Under the pieces are notes generated by a model, which was not told where the DNA came from, did no database searches, and saw only the letters and a program-made list of their open reading frames with translations. Of a stretch of DNA of 64,000 nucleotides, positions 14,449 through 26,618 are shown piece after piece. The translations under genes and the position numbers were made by a program. The DNA is taken from NCBI RefSeq assembly GCF_910589235.1, contig NC_060975.1, positions 124,001-188,000 on the forward strand, in the 5' to 3' direction. The number at the start of each line of letters is the position of its first letter. Within the stretch, counting starts at the first letter, position 1. Source of the stretch: Vespa crabro (lineage: Eukaryota; Arthropoda; Insecta; Hymenoptera; Vespidae).

Positions 14449-15127
14449 GCATATACGTAATACAGTTTGTGCAAGCTCGCTAGAAAATCATCCGACGTAA
14501 ACCTTGAATATTTATCGTCTCTTCAAACAGACGTGAGATATCGTTTTTAACGATCGAGATCGTGCGGATCGAGATCTCGAACTTGTGTTCGTCGCCCGTT
14601 CGTACGGAAGAAAAACGATGAAAGACCTGCGAGCGGATATCCTCGGTTAAGTATAATTACGTTTACAAATGATGATTCTCGTTTCTTTTATTCTCAACGT
14701 CGTCGCAATAACGAGTCTCCGCCGTATGTAGAGTCAAGTACATACGTCTTGATCGTTCGATTATAATGCAAAGTAGTATTCAGGTATATATATATATTCC
14801 TATCGCGTATGGACGGACGGTCTCGTCGAGCGTCTACGAAAACGTTCACGTTTTCTTATCGCATCGTTATTATTCTTTATTTATTTAACGGCGACTTACT
14901 TCGATAACACGATAGAAAATCAATCGGGTCCGATAGAAAGATACAAAGTACGCCGGTAATGTAGGTTTTACGTATCGATCTAAGAGCGCAGCCCTTTTTT
15001 TTAATCGAACGAACGAGATTACATTTGTTTCAAACGGCGGCGTATATCTCGATCGAACGTTTATCGATATTGCGCTTATCTCTTTCCAGGAGGTCGAACG
15101 TTGAATTGAAAGGAAGGATCTTCTGTG

Positions 15128-15148
15128 TTTTTTTTTTTTTTTTTTTTT
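15128..15148. repeat. Poly-T run of 21
   Basis: A homopolymer run with no retroposon body recognised on either side. Confidence 0.8.
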
Positions 15149-15521
15149 GTCAAACTATTCGTACAAACGATAAGATCGTTCTCGAACGTTTGTCACGCGT
15201 TCGTCGATGATAAGGTCGCGCAACGAAGGCCGCGGCGAATCGGTGAGCGGCAATGACGCGAGCACGAAAATAGTGAATGGCCGGCCGGCTGAGCAAACAG
15301 AGATTTTGACGATCGGAGGAAGGAGATGAGATGAGAGGAGAGGACGAGAGAAAAGCAGCGGCCTAGCGACGAGCAAATTGGAATTCCTAAGGTCACGTCC
15401 CGGAAGTCGCGTCATCCGCTACAAGATCGGCTTCCGTTACGATCGACTAGACGCGATGAGGTTCGTCCAACGAATTCGTAAGATCCAATCATTTTCGGAA
15501 TCGAATTCTTTTCGATGACTC

Positions 15522-15523
<2 letters not shown>

Positions 15524-15561
<38 letters not shown>

Positions 15562-15620
15562 CGATATAACTCGTCGACGATCGCTTTTTTCTTTTCTTTT
15601 TTCTTTTTTCTTTTTTCTTT
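15524..15620. repeat. (CT)n microsatellite and (CTTTTTT)n array
   Basis: Eighteen CT units (15524-15559), then after 25 bases a short array of CTTTTTT-like units (15585-15620). Confidence 0.85.
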
Positions 15621-15867
15621 ACCAACTCTTTGATATTTTCGCAAGACAAATTCTTTTGAATGTAGTCAAAAGTCGGCGGCGGACGTTGTGCAAGATTTGT
15701 GAAATAAAGAAAAGAAGAAGGAAAAAAAAAAGAAAGAGAAAAAAACAAGGAGAAGATAATTTATGCTTCGTCAAACAAGAGAAGGAGACGAAGCGAGATG
15801 AAACGTTGTTCGCATAACTTTGGAAATATCTCTAAACGTTCGTTATATCAATCTCGCTCAATTCATT

Positions 15868-15917
15868 TTCTCTCTCTCTCTCTCTCGCTCGCTCGCTCGC
15901 TCGCTCGCTCGCTCGCT
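15868..15917. repeat. (TC)n(GCTC)n compound repeat
   Basis: TC units followed by about eight GCTC units. Confidence 0.88.
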
Positions 15918-16077
15918 GCTCTAATGAAACGTCATAATCCTATGATCCTGTAGAATGAAAATGAATATATAAATAAACGCGTCGTCGTTTCTTAACGATT
16001 CGTCGCGACTCTCTAACCACGTCGAGGCGATTCGACAGCGAATTGACTTTAATCCTCGGTTATTTAAGAAGGAAGAA

Positions 16078-16125
16078 CCCTTGGTACATCCCTTGGTACA
16101 TCCCTTGGTACATCCCTTGGTACAT
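16078..16125. repeat. 12-base minisatellite, 4 perfect copies
   Basis: The unit CCCTTGGTACAT is repeated four times without change. Confidence 0.92.
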
Positions 16126-19100
16126 AAGGCGGTCCATTTGTGAGGACGACCGAAAACGCCGTTAAGCGTGGAGAAGCGGATTTAGCCGAGGATTAAGCCG
16201 TCTTTAACTTTACTGCTCTTTCATATATCTCTTGGTATTCTGAGGAAAAGCACGTATATACCAAAAGGTAGCAATAGAATGGAAGGACGAAACATCATTT
16301 TTCCATTTTCCTCGGTCAAGAAAAGATTTACGATGCTAACCATACTTTCGAAATTATCCGGCTATTTCGAAGGATTCCTTCGTCACTGCTGTTCGAATCT
16401 TTCAATTAGCACATGCCTGTGTATAATATATACGAGTACATCGAACGGATATATTATTAGCAAAGGGAGAAGTTTTCAAGGAAGAGGGAGACTCGAAAGT
16501 TCGACGAGGAGCATAGGATATAGGCCGCGTCCTGACATAGGCACAGCTATAACGAACGATACGCGCCAGTACGAGAGTTCTTTTGTCGCGAGATCTAGTC
16601 GTTGATCCCAACGAGCCGAGCTTAGCCGCCAGCAGAGCAACGAGCGACGGAAATTCTCCTTTGTGTCGTCGCTCGTGAGATCGTTTTCAATTATATACGT
16701 TTGTCGGCAAAGGAAGATCCTCGTCTAAACGAGCTATGACGTTGACGCGCTAAAGTCTCGAGTCCGGAAAAAAGGGATTTTCCATGGTTCTGGAAAACGT
16801 TGGGAATTCAATGAACCGGATGTACCGATCGGCTTTACGGCCAACTTCCGGAGTTATGTATCGGCCACGTTCGAGGATAACCTATTATGGTAACCATATG
16901 AAGCATCGACGTGTCTCTTCGGTCTAGCCCCGCTCGAAGAAAGAGGAAAATAAAGGAAGAGAAGGGAAAAGGATGGAGGAAAGGATTCTCCCAGCTGTCC
17001 CCTCGTGGCATTGACCGATTCGGCGCCATACAAATATTTATCCTTCCGCCTTCTAACGTCTGATCTCTTATCTTATTGTTAAATTCGTGTGTTCCTACTA
17101 AACATTTTCCTCCTGTATATTTAGACGTTACAACATAGAGGAAGAACATTCTTGAGAAATTAGACACTTCTCAGTGGCAACCGTACGTGGCAACGTTACG
17201 AATAATCCCAATGGAGTTAGAATAATCCCGATAAAGGCATCCAATTCCCCTTTTTCGATTTACACGGGATAACATTACGTGCGCACATACGTACGTGTAT
17301 TGAGGATGATGTCAACTCGCGCTGACTAATCGTCCCACTCACGAACCTATGCATCATAGAGGAGAGACCTTACGGTTTGTGGTACGTGTTAGCCCCCTTT
17401 GTTCGGACATTTTCGTACGAATTTGAACGATCCTTCTTAACGTCGGACGAGAGCTAAAACGAGAGCTAGAGCGAAAAGTCGTAGAGCTGCGGCAATAACG
17501 ACTACACGGTTGCTTCATACGGCACAATTACGGGCTCGGCGATTATCATTTTTCCTTCTATTGGCAAAATTATTGTAAACTCGTGCGTGCTAATACCTTT
17601 CCGTTATCATTCTCGTTTATTCGGCATTAGAGCGCATAAAAAATTGGTATCGATAGAGATTAGAAGACTAACTCTTCTCATCTTCTACCGCTCGATATAT
17701 CCACGAACAACGTGTTTTACCAGATTACGATATCGGTAATGTCGTACCAATTTACCAATAATTCATATTACCGATATGAATCCGCAACGCATTAATGTCT
17801 GGAAGATGCAATAACGTCACGTGTCACGTTGGCCTAAAGACGGTTAATTACGACTCGACGATTAACGATATCTCTAAGTTTTAACGAGATCCTTGATACG
17901 ATACCATTTTGCATTTAGATATCACATGCGTAAGGATCCTCTCGTTGGGATTATGGGCATGGTAAGGATCCTCTTGAGCTTGGGTCGAACGCTTGGCTTA
18001 ATCCGATCGGCGCGTCAGGAAAAAATCTCGCGATCGCTTTATCCTTTTTCCCCTCTGAGATATTTCAAAAGAGCAACGGGGGGGAACCGGTTTGGTCGGC
18101 GCGTTTGGCAATACTCGCGTACATTAAAAGCCATTCTTTGAAAAGAGATTCTTTGAAAAAGAAATGAGAAAAGCCGAACGAAATTCAATATTTGTCTGCA
18201 CGGTTAGGCTGCCTGGCTCGCATACGATTGGTATATTTTTCTCTTCTACTCGGTTTCTACCGCAAAAAGTTGCGCCGTCGCGATCCTTCTCTCGTTATCT
18301 CCGGAGTACGTGCCGAGTATGCGTGCCTTCGCGCAGATGCCTTCGTTCACGAGCGCATCTGCTCGTCGGGCAAGAACGAAAAGGAGAAGGAAATTGACGC
18401 GAGAGAAGCCCAAGAGAATGCAAGGAAGCGTTGTGCTCTACGAACGCGAGATACTCGAACACGCTCCACCTGCCCCTCTGCCTGTGGTGCGTGTGCTTCT
18501 TGTATCCACCTTTTTTGGCCTGCCTACGGCGATCCTGCTTTAGCCGTTCCGCTTTTCGTTTGATTACCTTATGGCGCACCCAGACCGTACCTGAAAAAGG
18601 CCTGCCTATTTTCTACTTCCTTACCTGACCTTTCTAAACCTAGACACACTCTCTCGGGAGTTATTTTCAGGGACAAGCCCAAAATCTTGCCCTACGTTTG
18701 TTTCTCCGCAAACTAAACATTCATATAATTCGGCGGGTACGAATAATATCGATGTAAAAAAAAATGTGCAACGTGTCCCAATAAATCTTGATCCTTTTCC
18801 CTATCGAATTGCATTATTGCGCTCGTGCAATCTTCTCTCGGCGAGAATCGCACCGACACCGTGTCGAGTTTCGCAAACGTAGGAGGAACGTACTCAAATC
18901 TATCGTCGTATTGTTTGCGAACTATTGCGACACGCGCTACGTAGGAGGGCTTTACATAATTGTAGGTGTGTCATTGAGAGACCTTCGCGAGTCCACTTTT
19001 CTCGATCATTTCTTTTTTATCTTCCTTCCTTTTTTTTCTCTTTTTTCTCCCAATCGGTTGGTCCGACAGGAAGTCAGGGTCATCAGGTGCTACTCGATAT

Positions 19101-19469
19101 GACAATGTTAATTCGTCTAACTCGGTGTATCGATGGGCTTATGACTAATAAGCCTCGACCGATCGTTAGAACGAAGTAGATGACTAGGCAAAGGAACGAC
19201 CAAAGAGAGACAGAGAGAGTGAAAACTTTTTTCGCGTTTCTAACGCAAACGCATCCTATTCTCCTTGTGATCGAGCTACGTTCGTGAAGGCTAACGTTTA
19301 TCTGGGTCGCGGACGTTTCTTCGTACGAGTCTCGCTTCCTTGGATCCTATCCTTCGATCTTTTGTCTTCATCGAAATGACATCGTTGTTCTTTCAGCAGA
19401 CGACGCCTTCTCCCCCTCTTCGTCGAAATAAATATGATATCACTGTGTTGCGTGTATAGATCCTTAAAC

Positions 19470-19503
19470 AAAAAAAAAAAAAAAACAAAAAAAAAAAAAA
19501 AAA
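19470..19503. repeat. A-rich homopolymer tract
   Basis: Runs of A with one C interruption, followed by AAAGAAAAG sequence. Confidence 0.8.
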
Positions 19504-20521
19504 GAAAAGAAAGGAAAAAGAAGAAAAATCGACTGAAACAAATGCGTGCATACTTAAACAGCTAAATGCGATAATAAATATCTGGTGTTATTGAACGTTT
19601 TGCTTCGACAATCGAATGAAAATTTTTCGTCGTTTCCATCAGATGACAGCACCGTCTACTTCATGTTTAGTCTCACCGAGATCTTTCTGGCACGCGACTC
19701 GTTTTACCTTCGATTATCGCCATTGAATGAAACATTCTGAAATGGGCTCGAACGTAAAGGGATAAAAAAAAACATACATATACAAATATATATGCATAAA
19801 AGAAAATTGGACGTTCTTTGGATTAAGATTAGGATAAGATTGAAAGATTACGGAAAGATAACGTGCTCGCGATGCGAGTTAGCAACGGACATCGATTGAT
19901 TCTTTTAGGATCGTTCGTTGGTTCGTAACGAGCCACGTAATTCCTCTTCGAGTAATTTCTATAATTCTAAGGACGATACGATTATCGTTCGTAAAGCATC
20001 GCAAGAGGCTCTGCGAGAAACACGATTCTCTCTTTCTCTCTCGCTTTTGGCAGCACTGTCTTCTGTCGGTCGAAAGAATCGAGCATACTGTGGTAAACGA
20101 GTACGCGCATAGCTAACTCCGAGCGTATACGCGGCCGTCTCCGTCGTTCATTGCATCTCGTCGCAAAAGCATAGACATACCTCTTTGAAACTACGCTCGT
20201 AGCAGATATACATATATAATACGTACGTGCACGTGGTCCATGCGTGTCCACGAGTCGTGACAAATCGTTGACGGTTAACATAAATTTCTCTCTTGAAAGT
20301 TTCACAATCCTCCATAATTGCGTTAGAGATCACATACTGATCGACGACTGTAAAACATAAATATCTAATCGATTTGTTGTAATCTCTTTGATGCAACGAT
20401 TGGAGACAAACAAAAAAAAAAGAAAAGAAAAAAAAGAAAAGTGAAAGAAAGAATATTTCTCTAATCGAAAAGAGAGAGATCCTCGAGGAGCAGGGCAGAT
20501 CGAACGTGGGCAATTTGTAAA

Positions 20522-21412
20522 ATGTCGAAAGATCCGGAGGGGACGGAGAGGATGAAAATAAAGGCGGATCCGGGCGCGAGCAGATACGGGAACTTTATGA
20601 ATTACTACCAATTTCATAGCGCGGAAGAGCGCGTGCGGCAACTTCCGCGTGACGTCTGGCAGTCTGTTTGTTCGGACCGGAAATACGTGGGGCTAGACAT
20701 TGGCTGTAATGCAGGGGTAAGGGCAGACAGCTGTCGGAAACTCGCGTTCGTAAATCGGCACGCGAGTTCTTTTTTCCTTCCTCCTTTTCGACTTTTTCCG
20801 TCGGCGTATGAAAGAAAAAATTAAGAAAAAAAGAAAAATCTTTCTCGTGTTAAACAGGAACTTACGTACGAGCTATACGATTTTCTCAACGTTAATTCGA
20901 CAAATTCCGAGGGCGATAAACCTGACATCTTCGTCCTCGGTATAGATCTCGATCCGATTCTCGTCGAGAGATCGCGCGAGGGTAATCCTCGTCCAGATCG
21001 GATCGCCTTCGAGCACTTGGAATTTCTTACGTCCGATTGCGATTCGACGATCTCGAGATATCTCGAGGAACTTGGTAGGTCTCGCTTCGACGCGGTCTTT
21101 TGTTTCTCCATCTCTATGTGGATCCACCTTAATCACGGAGACGACGGCTTGGTCGAGTTCTTTCGCAAAGCATGTTCTATCTGCGACACGATCGTCGTCG
21201 AGCCACAACCTTGGAAGTGTTACAGAAACGCTTCGAGGAGATTGCGATTGGCCAACTTGGAAGACTTCCCTCTGATAAAGAAATTGAAACGCAACGGCGA
21301 CATGTCCCACCAAATAGAACGAATCTTGACCGATCTATGCGATTTTCGAAAAGTCATTGTATCTTCTGCCAACGATTGGGAAAGAAAAATTATGATTTTC
21401 GCGAGAAACTGA
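20522..21412 (+). CDS. BCDIN3D: RNA 5'-monophosphate O-methyltransferase, BCDIN3D family
   Basis: Two exons, 20522-20716 and 20858-21412, joined in phase 0 across a 141-base intron (GTAAGG donor, TTAAACAG acceptor), give 249 residues; the human protein is somewhat longer. The junction falls inside SAM-binding motif I, which reads LDIGCNAG (residues 58-65) and continues ELTYELYDFL. Further family marks are the acidic loop GIDLDPILVERS, the post-motif stretch FSISMWIHLNHGDDGL (a bin3-family signature) and EPQPWKCYRNASRRLR. Known members methylate the 5' monophosphate of small RNAs such as cytoplasmic tRNA-His and some pre-miRNAs; by family this one should be a cytosolic SAM-dependent RNA methyltransferase. 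The shorter length, lack of a long N-terminal region and WKCY motif favour BCDIN3D over the 7SK capping enzyme MePCE. The ATG at 20522 is the first in the frame; Met11 is a possible alternative. The gene opens the plus-strand cluster and its poly(A) signals follow at 21486-21496. Confidence 0.93.
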
Positions 21413-21485
21413 TAATAATGCCAATGCCTCCATATGACAATGTACAATCGTATGTAAACGTACCGATTATAATTACGCGTTTATA

Positions 21486-21496
21486 AATAAAATAAA
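21486..21496 (+). promoter_or_regulatory. Polyadenylation signals of the BCDIN3D-like gene
   Basis: Two overlapping AATAAA hexamers lie about 75 bases after the stop codon, at 21486-21491 and 21491-21496. They are the first canonical signals downstream and fit a short 3' untranslated region. Confidence 0.6.
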
Positions 21497-21930
21497 ACAA
21501 ATTACTTTTTTAAAGAAGATGTCTTATTAATTTCCGTAATTAAGGAAGGAACGATCGATACCATGAGAGGATATTTTAATAGGAGGAAGAGAAGGAGGTA
21601 GGCGAAGCGTACGTTATAGGGTCTGGTCGGGGTGTAGGCCGGCAAAAAGAGCATTAAAGTTACAATTGTTTAACGGAAAGGATCGTGAGAGCGACGCAAG
21701 ATGGCAATACCGTACGAGCTTTTTCCTTTCCACCAAGTGTGACGCGTATGCGCGCAACAACAAACTGATCGTGAGATGAACTCTGCGAGCAAGGTAAGCG
21801 AAAAAAAGGCGCTCATAGTCGATGATTTTAGGCACTTTCCCGCCACATAGTGTTTAACGGTCGTTCTCTCCCCACCGTTCTACGTCTTCCTTTTTCTACC
21901 GCTCTCCGAGTCACGTGCATTCCGCGCTCT

Positions 21931-21937
<7 letters not shown>

Positions 21938-22015
<78 letters not shown>
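21938..22015. repeat. 78-base (CT)n tract just before the BAP18 start codon
   Basis: An uninterrupted run of about 39 CT units ends 31 bases before the BAP18 ATG (22047), so it sits in the core promoter or 5' untranslated region. On the other strand it reads GAGAG, the recognition word of insect GAGA factor (Trl). It is the longest pure CT run in the window. Confidence 0.9.
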
Positions 22016-22020
<5 letters not shown>

Positions 22021-22046
22021 CTCTGTCCGTCTGTCCAACAACAACG

Positions 22047-22583
22047 ATGGAGCCTGCGAGTGGACAAAAGGTTATGTTTACGTTTATGTTACCGATTAGT
22101 TATCGCGAAGAAAGGAGAATATTTTATTTTTCCTTACTTTCGTATACTCGTCGAGGATAAAAACGAAAGATCGAGTTCTTTTTTCATTTCATCGATATCT
22201 TTTCGTTGTACTTGCAGGTCGGTGAGATTTTCACCGCGGCTGGAGCTGCCTTCAACAAGCTCGGCGAGTTGACGATGCAACTACATCCAACGACGGACTC
22301 ACCGGCAGGGTAATTTCAAACTGAAACATATACATACGTATATCGCCTATTAATCCGTAGGACACACACGCTCCTACGTAGTAGTACTTTCTTTTCTCTT
22401 TATTTCTGTCGATTAGTACGCGCATACGTTTGGCGTTTCATCGTCGCCATGATGGATGGCGTCTCGTGACGCGGACCAATGAGACCGCGTAAAGTCGTAG
22501 CGAGGCGCGCGCTTTTCAAATAGCGAATTAAAAGATTTTTCTTTTATCGCTCTTTACGATTTTTTTTCTTCTTCTTTGGAAAC

Positions 22584-22659
<76 letters not shown>

Positions 22660-23172
22660 GCATAGATATATGTATGCGCGATGTATGTATGTACGTCCTG
22701 TCGATAGTAAATGGACTGACGAGGAAATTGAGATGCTCCGTCACTCGGTAAAGACCTTCAGCGAAGACTTGAACAAAATAAGCGAACACATCAAGGGACG
22801 AACGGTGTAAGTTGGGACGAGGCCGCGTCGAGACGTCGCGACGGTCTCTCAATTTCTAAGTCAGGCTTGACGAGATGTTGACCAATTCGTTGTATCATTT
22901 TCAGCTCACAGATTCGGACAACGTTGAAGAAGAAGGCTTTCGAGGAAGCGGGTGTGCCGATAAGACAACAAAGTCAACAGTCTACGGTGGTGCAACAGCA
23001 GGGATCTAAACAGCAGCAAAGCGCTGGTAATCAAGGTCTGATCGGAAAGTCCGCAGAAGTTACATTGAACATGTTAAATGCACCCGAATCGGAGGTGGAC
23101 GTCGAAGGACTACCCGAGGATTGTCAAGTAAAGCTCGAATTCGAAGGTGCCACGGAAGAGGTAGCTTCTTAA
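22047..23172 (+). CDS. BAP18: BAP18-like chromatin complex subunit with SANT domain
   Basis: Four exons (22047-22070, 22218-22309, 22708-22806, 22905-23172) give 160 residues in a consistent frame. The N-terminus MEPASGQK is followed by VGEIFTAAGAAFNKLGELT, the most conserved block of BAP18 (human C17orf49). A single SANT/Myb-like domain follows at about residues 40-88, from KWTDEEIEML to the basic stretch LKKKAFEEAG. Then comes a Gln-rich linker (residues about 93-115) and a conserved acidic tail around VDVEGLPEDC. In mammals the protein associates with the MLL1/NURF-type chromatin complexes and reads H3K4me3-marked promoters; a nuclear chromatin role is inferred here. The first exon codes for only eight residues and uses a weak donor (AAG|GTTATG), but frame and homology demand it. 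Intron 2 carries a long (CA)n(TA)n repeat. A poly(A) signal is at 23295-23300. Confidence 0.92.
22585..22660. repeat. (CA)n(TA)n microsatellite in BAP18 intron 2
   Basis: About 30 CA units (22585-22645) run into TA units up to 22660. The repeat is wholly intronic and about 50 bases before the third exon. Confidence 0.9.
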
Positions 23173-23294
23173 TTTCAACGACGTATTTTTCTTGTTTCGT
23201 TTTAACCTATAATACTTAAGATATTAATCGTCTACACTCAATTAATATCAAGCGAGGAGCCCGAAGCGAATACGAAAAGTAAGATCTTTTATAA

Positions 23295-23300
23295 ATAAAT
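23295..23300 (+). promoter_or_regulatory. Polyadenylation signal of BAP18
   Basis: An AATAAA hexamer lies about 120 bases after the BAP18 stop codon and well before the next gene. Confidence 0.55.
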
Positions 23301-23985
23301 TTTATCGAAAAAACATTTGAAAACGCGTATTTCTTTCGACGATCCTTAACAAAAGAAAAAGAAAAAATCAATTGGAGGAGAAAACGTTAGTGTTGTTAGA
23401 GGTGGTAAAATTCTCTAACACGTGGATTATTTTGTCTTTTGAGTTGGTAACCCTATTTATTAAGCCAACGTTTAACCTAGAAACTTTCTCGCGCGTCCGT
23501 TGCAAACTTCTCGTCGATACTGCTCGGCTGCTGTCGGACAAATACACGGGACAGATGGGTCGGTGGTAGCTTGTGTAAGTACGACGCACGAGCATTTGAC
23601 AGATAACGAACGTGGAACGATGCAATTTTTCATTAGTTTCGCTCGTTCGAGCAATTAATTGTACGAGGAGAAACGCGCTCATTCGAATGAATTATATACG
23701 TATAATCGGACGCGAAAGAATTGGTCCTTTTAATCGTTTAAACGTGAAAAATTAAGTCGCCAAGTCGAGCGCGTTCAAAGTTCGTACTAAGTCTTGTGAT
23801 GACAAATTAGCCTGATACGGAGCGCAAAATCGCGATCGAGCCAGCAACAGCAGAAGCAGCACCTGTGGAGCCTCGACCTCATCCAAATAGAGAAATAATT
23901 TCGTTAAAAAGGAATATTATTGGGCTAATTCGAGGGGCGCCTCGACGATATCAACGACGAGATTGAGGAAATCGAGGAAATCGAA

Positions 23986-26618
23986 ATGGAGGGTGAAATC
24001 GTAGGGAGTCCGAATCAGATTCTGAACCAAACCGTGGACCCGACTCTGGACCGTTCTGAAGATGAGATTGCCTTGCAAGGATTTTGTAGCCCGAAAAGAC
24101 TACCTTACAGATTTCTCGGATTGGCATTAATGTGCCTGCTTGGTTTCGGTACGGCCTCTCTAACACATTTTTCAAGTTTTTCTCACGCGCGAACTACTTT
24201 TAGTAGCCATTGTTTACTTTTTACGTCGAAACAAAAGAATCAAAGAAGGAATAGGAATAACGTAAACGTTTACATGGCATCGAACATTTCTTAATGGATT
24301 TGCACAAAGAAACATTTCTTATTAATATCTTATCGTCTTAGCTGTCTTTATTCTCTCTCTCTCTCTCTCTCTCGCATTCTTCTTTCCTCTCTATCCAATC
24401 CACCAAAGTTTCATCCTTGCGATAAACATTGATGTTAAATGTTGCTAGATAAGCATTAATCGTTTCTTATTTTTTCTTTTTCTTTTTGTTACACGAACGT
24501 CCATATGTTTCATCAGAGAACAAAGTTTGAAGCGATTGCGTGGTGAAACTTTGTTTGATTGAACGCGTATGCTCGTTCCTTAGAAAAATGATAGAGAGAG
24601 AGAGAGAGAGAGAAAGAGGGGTGGGGGGGGGGGGCGAGGGGGAGTGCCAACGATATAACGAAACTCGCAGATGGTTGGAACGAAAGTGACCTACTTTTCA
24701 GGAGGAAATATTCTAATTTGATAAACGACCTCGAGAATCGTAGTTTATGGCAAGTTACTCGGATAAATCGTAAAATCGTAAAAACGCGGTTCGTTTTATC
24801 CGACGACATTAATTTTTTTATCGACATCGGTTCCATTTGCTTTTTTCACTAATAAAATACCGCCGATCCTTAATTTTTCTTTACCTCGAGAATTCTCGAC
24901 TATTACTCCCCCTTTATGTGTTTCAGGATCCTATTTTTGTTTCGACAATCCCGGTGCGCTGCAGGATAATTTCAAGACAGACTTGCAAATGTCAACCAGC
25001 AAATTTGTCTTGCTATATTCCATTTATTCCTGGCCTAATGTAATCCTTTGCTTCATCGGAGGATTCTTGTTGGATAGCGTCTTTGGCGTTCGTTTGGGTA
25101 CCATCATATATATGGGACTTACCCTGATCGGACAGGTCATCTTTGCCACCGGAGCTATGGTCAATGCGTTCTGGTTAATGATGATTGGAAGATTCGTTTT
25201 CGGGTACGTTTACCACCATAGAGAATTTCTTGACGATATGGTAATTGGGAACGAGCAAAGATATACAATACACGTCCATACGTTCTTTTTATTCGACAGA
25301 ATAGGGGCGGAATCATTGGCAGTCGCCCAGAACAGTTATGCCGTACTTTGGTTTAAGGGAAAGGAACTGAATATGGTATTTGGACTACAATTGAGCTTTG
25401 CTCGTGTTGGATCTACCGTGAATTTTTTGGTAATGGAACCAATTTACAATTACGTGTCTCAGTATTATACGGGCCCAGAATGTATCGGCGTAGTTCTATT
25501 TCTTGCCGCTATTACTTGCGTGGGCTCTATGATATGCGCTTTCATTTTGGGTCTTATGGATAAACGTGCTGAAAGATTGCTAAGGCGAGGAGAAGGACAG
25601 GAACCGGAAGTAGTTAGTCTAAAAGACGTTAAAGACTTCAAGCCTATATTTTGGTTGATCGCGCTCATCTGCATTGCTTACTACGTAGCGATATTTCCTT
25701 TCATCGCCCTCGGAAAGTAAGTACCGCGCGTTATATACCAGAATATTGGACGATATAATAAGAAATTGTTATTTTCCTTTCTTTCCAGAGTATTTTTCGA
25801 AAGGAAGTACGAGTACGATCCTTCGAGCGCTAATACCGTTAATTCCTTGATTTATTCGATATCGGCGATCGCATCTCCAGTTTTGGGCTATCTCGTGGAC
25901 AGAATAGGGAAAAACGTTTTTTGGGTCTTTCTAAGCATATGCGCGACGATGGTGGCCCATGTCCTTTTAGCCTTCACATACGTCAATCCATACGCGTGTA
26001 TGATACTCATGGGATTCGCCTATTCGATGCTTGCTAGCAGCTTATGGCCTTTGATCGCTCTTGTTACGCCGGAATATCAATTAGGAACTGCTTATGGCAT
26101 GTAAGTTGTTGTTGTTGCAACGTGCGATTCTAAAGCCGAACAAAAGACATTGTATCATCATTTTATATTGTACTTGTATAGCGCTCAGTCCGTACAAAAT
26201 TTTGGTCTTGCTGTCGTTTCCATATTGGCTGGAATCATCGTCGACAGTGGTGGTTACATGATTCTCGAGATATTCTTCCTTGCATGGCTTTGGGGTGAGT
26301 TCGTTTTACATCAAATTTTACATAAATATTATCGATTGGATTTTTATTATCATCAAATTGAATTTAATTGTAGTATCTTTGATAACCGCTGCTGCAATTT
26401 GGGTGACCGACATGGCTACGAGTGGTGGCTACTTGAACATGACACCGGGACAACGAGAGAAATACGAAGAAATTCGGCATACCCCGGAAAGCTTGGAGAG
26501 GAAGAAATTGTTGTCGCCCGAGTCTACTTCGGATCTATCGGTCGATGATCTTTTGCAACCGCAATCCGACATCAGTATCAGAAATCGCTACTTATCTCGC
26601 GTTGGTGCAATGGTATAA
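23986..26618 (+). CDS. MFSD1: MFSD1-like lysosomal major facilitator superfamily transporter
   Basis: Six exons (23986-24148, 24927-25203, 25300-25716, 25789-26100, 26182-26294, 26374-26618) give 508 residues with matching phases. Diagnostic blocks shared with vertebrate MFSD1 include LMCLLGFGSYFCFDNPGAL, LLYSIYSWPNVILCFIGGF, GESLAVAQN-like GAESLAVAQNSYAV, WFKGKELNMVFGLQLS and PEYQLGTAYG. Roughly twelve membrane segments are expected. Known MFSD1 is a lysosomal membrane protein that pairs with GLMP and exports dipeptides. The N-terminal cytosolic region is acidic; the first Met of the frame is at 23986, with an in-frame stop at 23926. I see no [DE]xxxL[LI] motif at the N-terminus, but the C-terminal tail has ERKKLL (residues 469-474). 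Intron 1 (778 bases) holds CT, GA and G-run repeats; the other introns are 72-96 bases. Confidence 0.95.
24352..24373. repeat. (CT)n microsatellite in MFSD1 intron 1
   Basis: Eleven CT units inside the first intron. Confidence 0.85.
24592..24640. repeat. (GA)n plus G-run in MFSD1 intron 1
   Basis: GA units are followed by a G-rich stretch that includes a run of about twelve G. It lies in the intron, opposite in strand sense to the CT repeat 240 bases upstream. Confidence 0.85.

Larger units (their letters stand above)
1..20521. other. Gene-free region with many simple repeats
   Basis: Open frames here are short and low in complexity, and most are made by microsatellites (runs such as SLSLSL, RERERE, HTHTHT). 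I recognise no protein motif, tRNA or transposase. It may be intergenic DNA or the introns and untranslated parts of a gene to the left. The notable contents are the repeats listed separately. Confidence 0.6.

Noticed and set aside
18192..18563. 123-residue plus-strand frame with several Cys
   Set aside because: Three overlapping frames of similar size, no signal peptide, no family resemblance and no splice context.
21915..22272. Long Ser-Leu-Ser-Leu frame across the BAP18 promoter
   Set aside because: It is a translation of the CT microsatellite; the real BAP18 frame starts at 22047 and is spliced differently.
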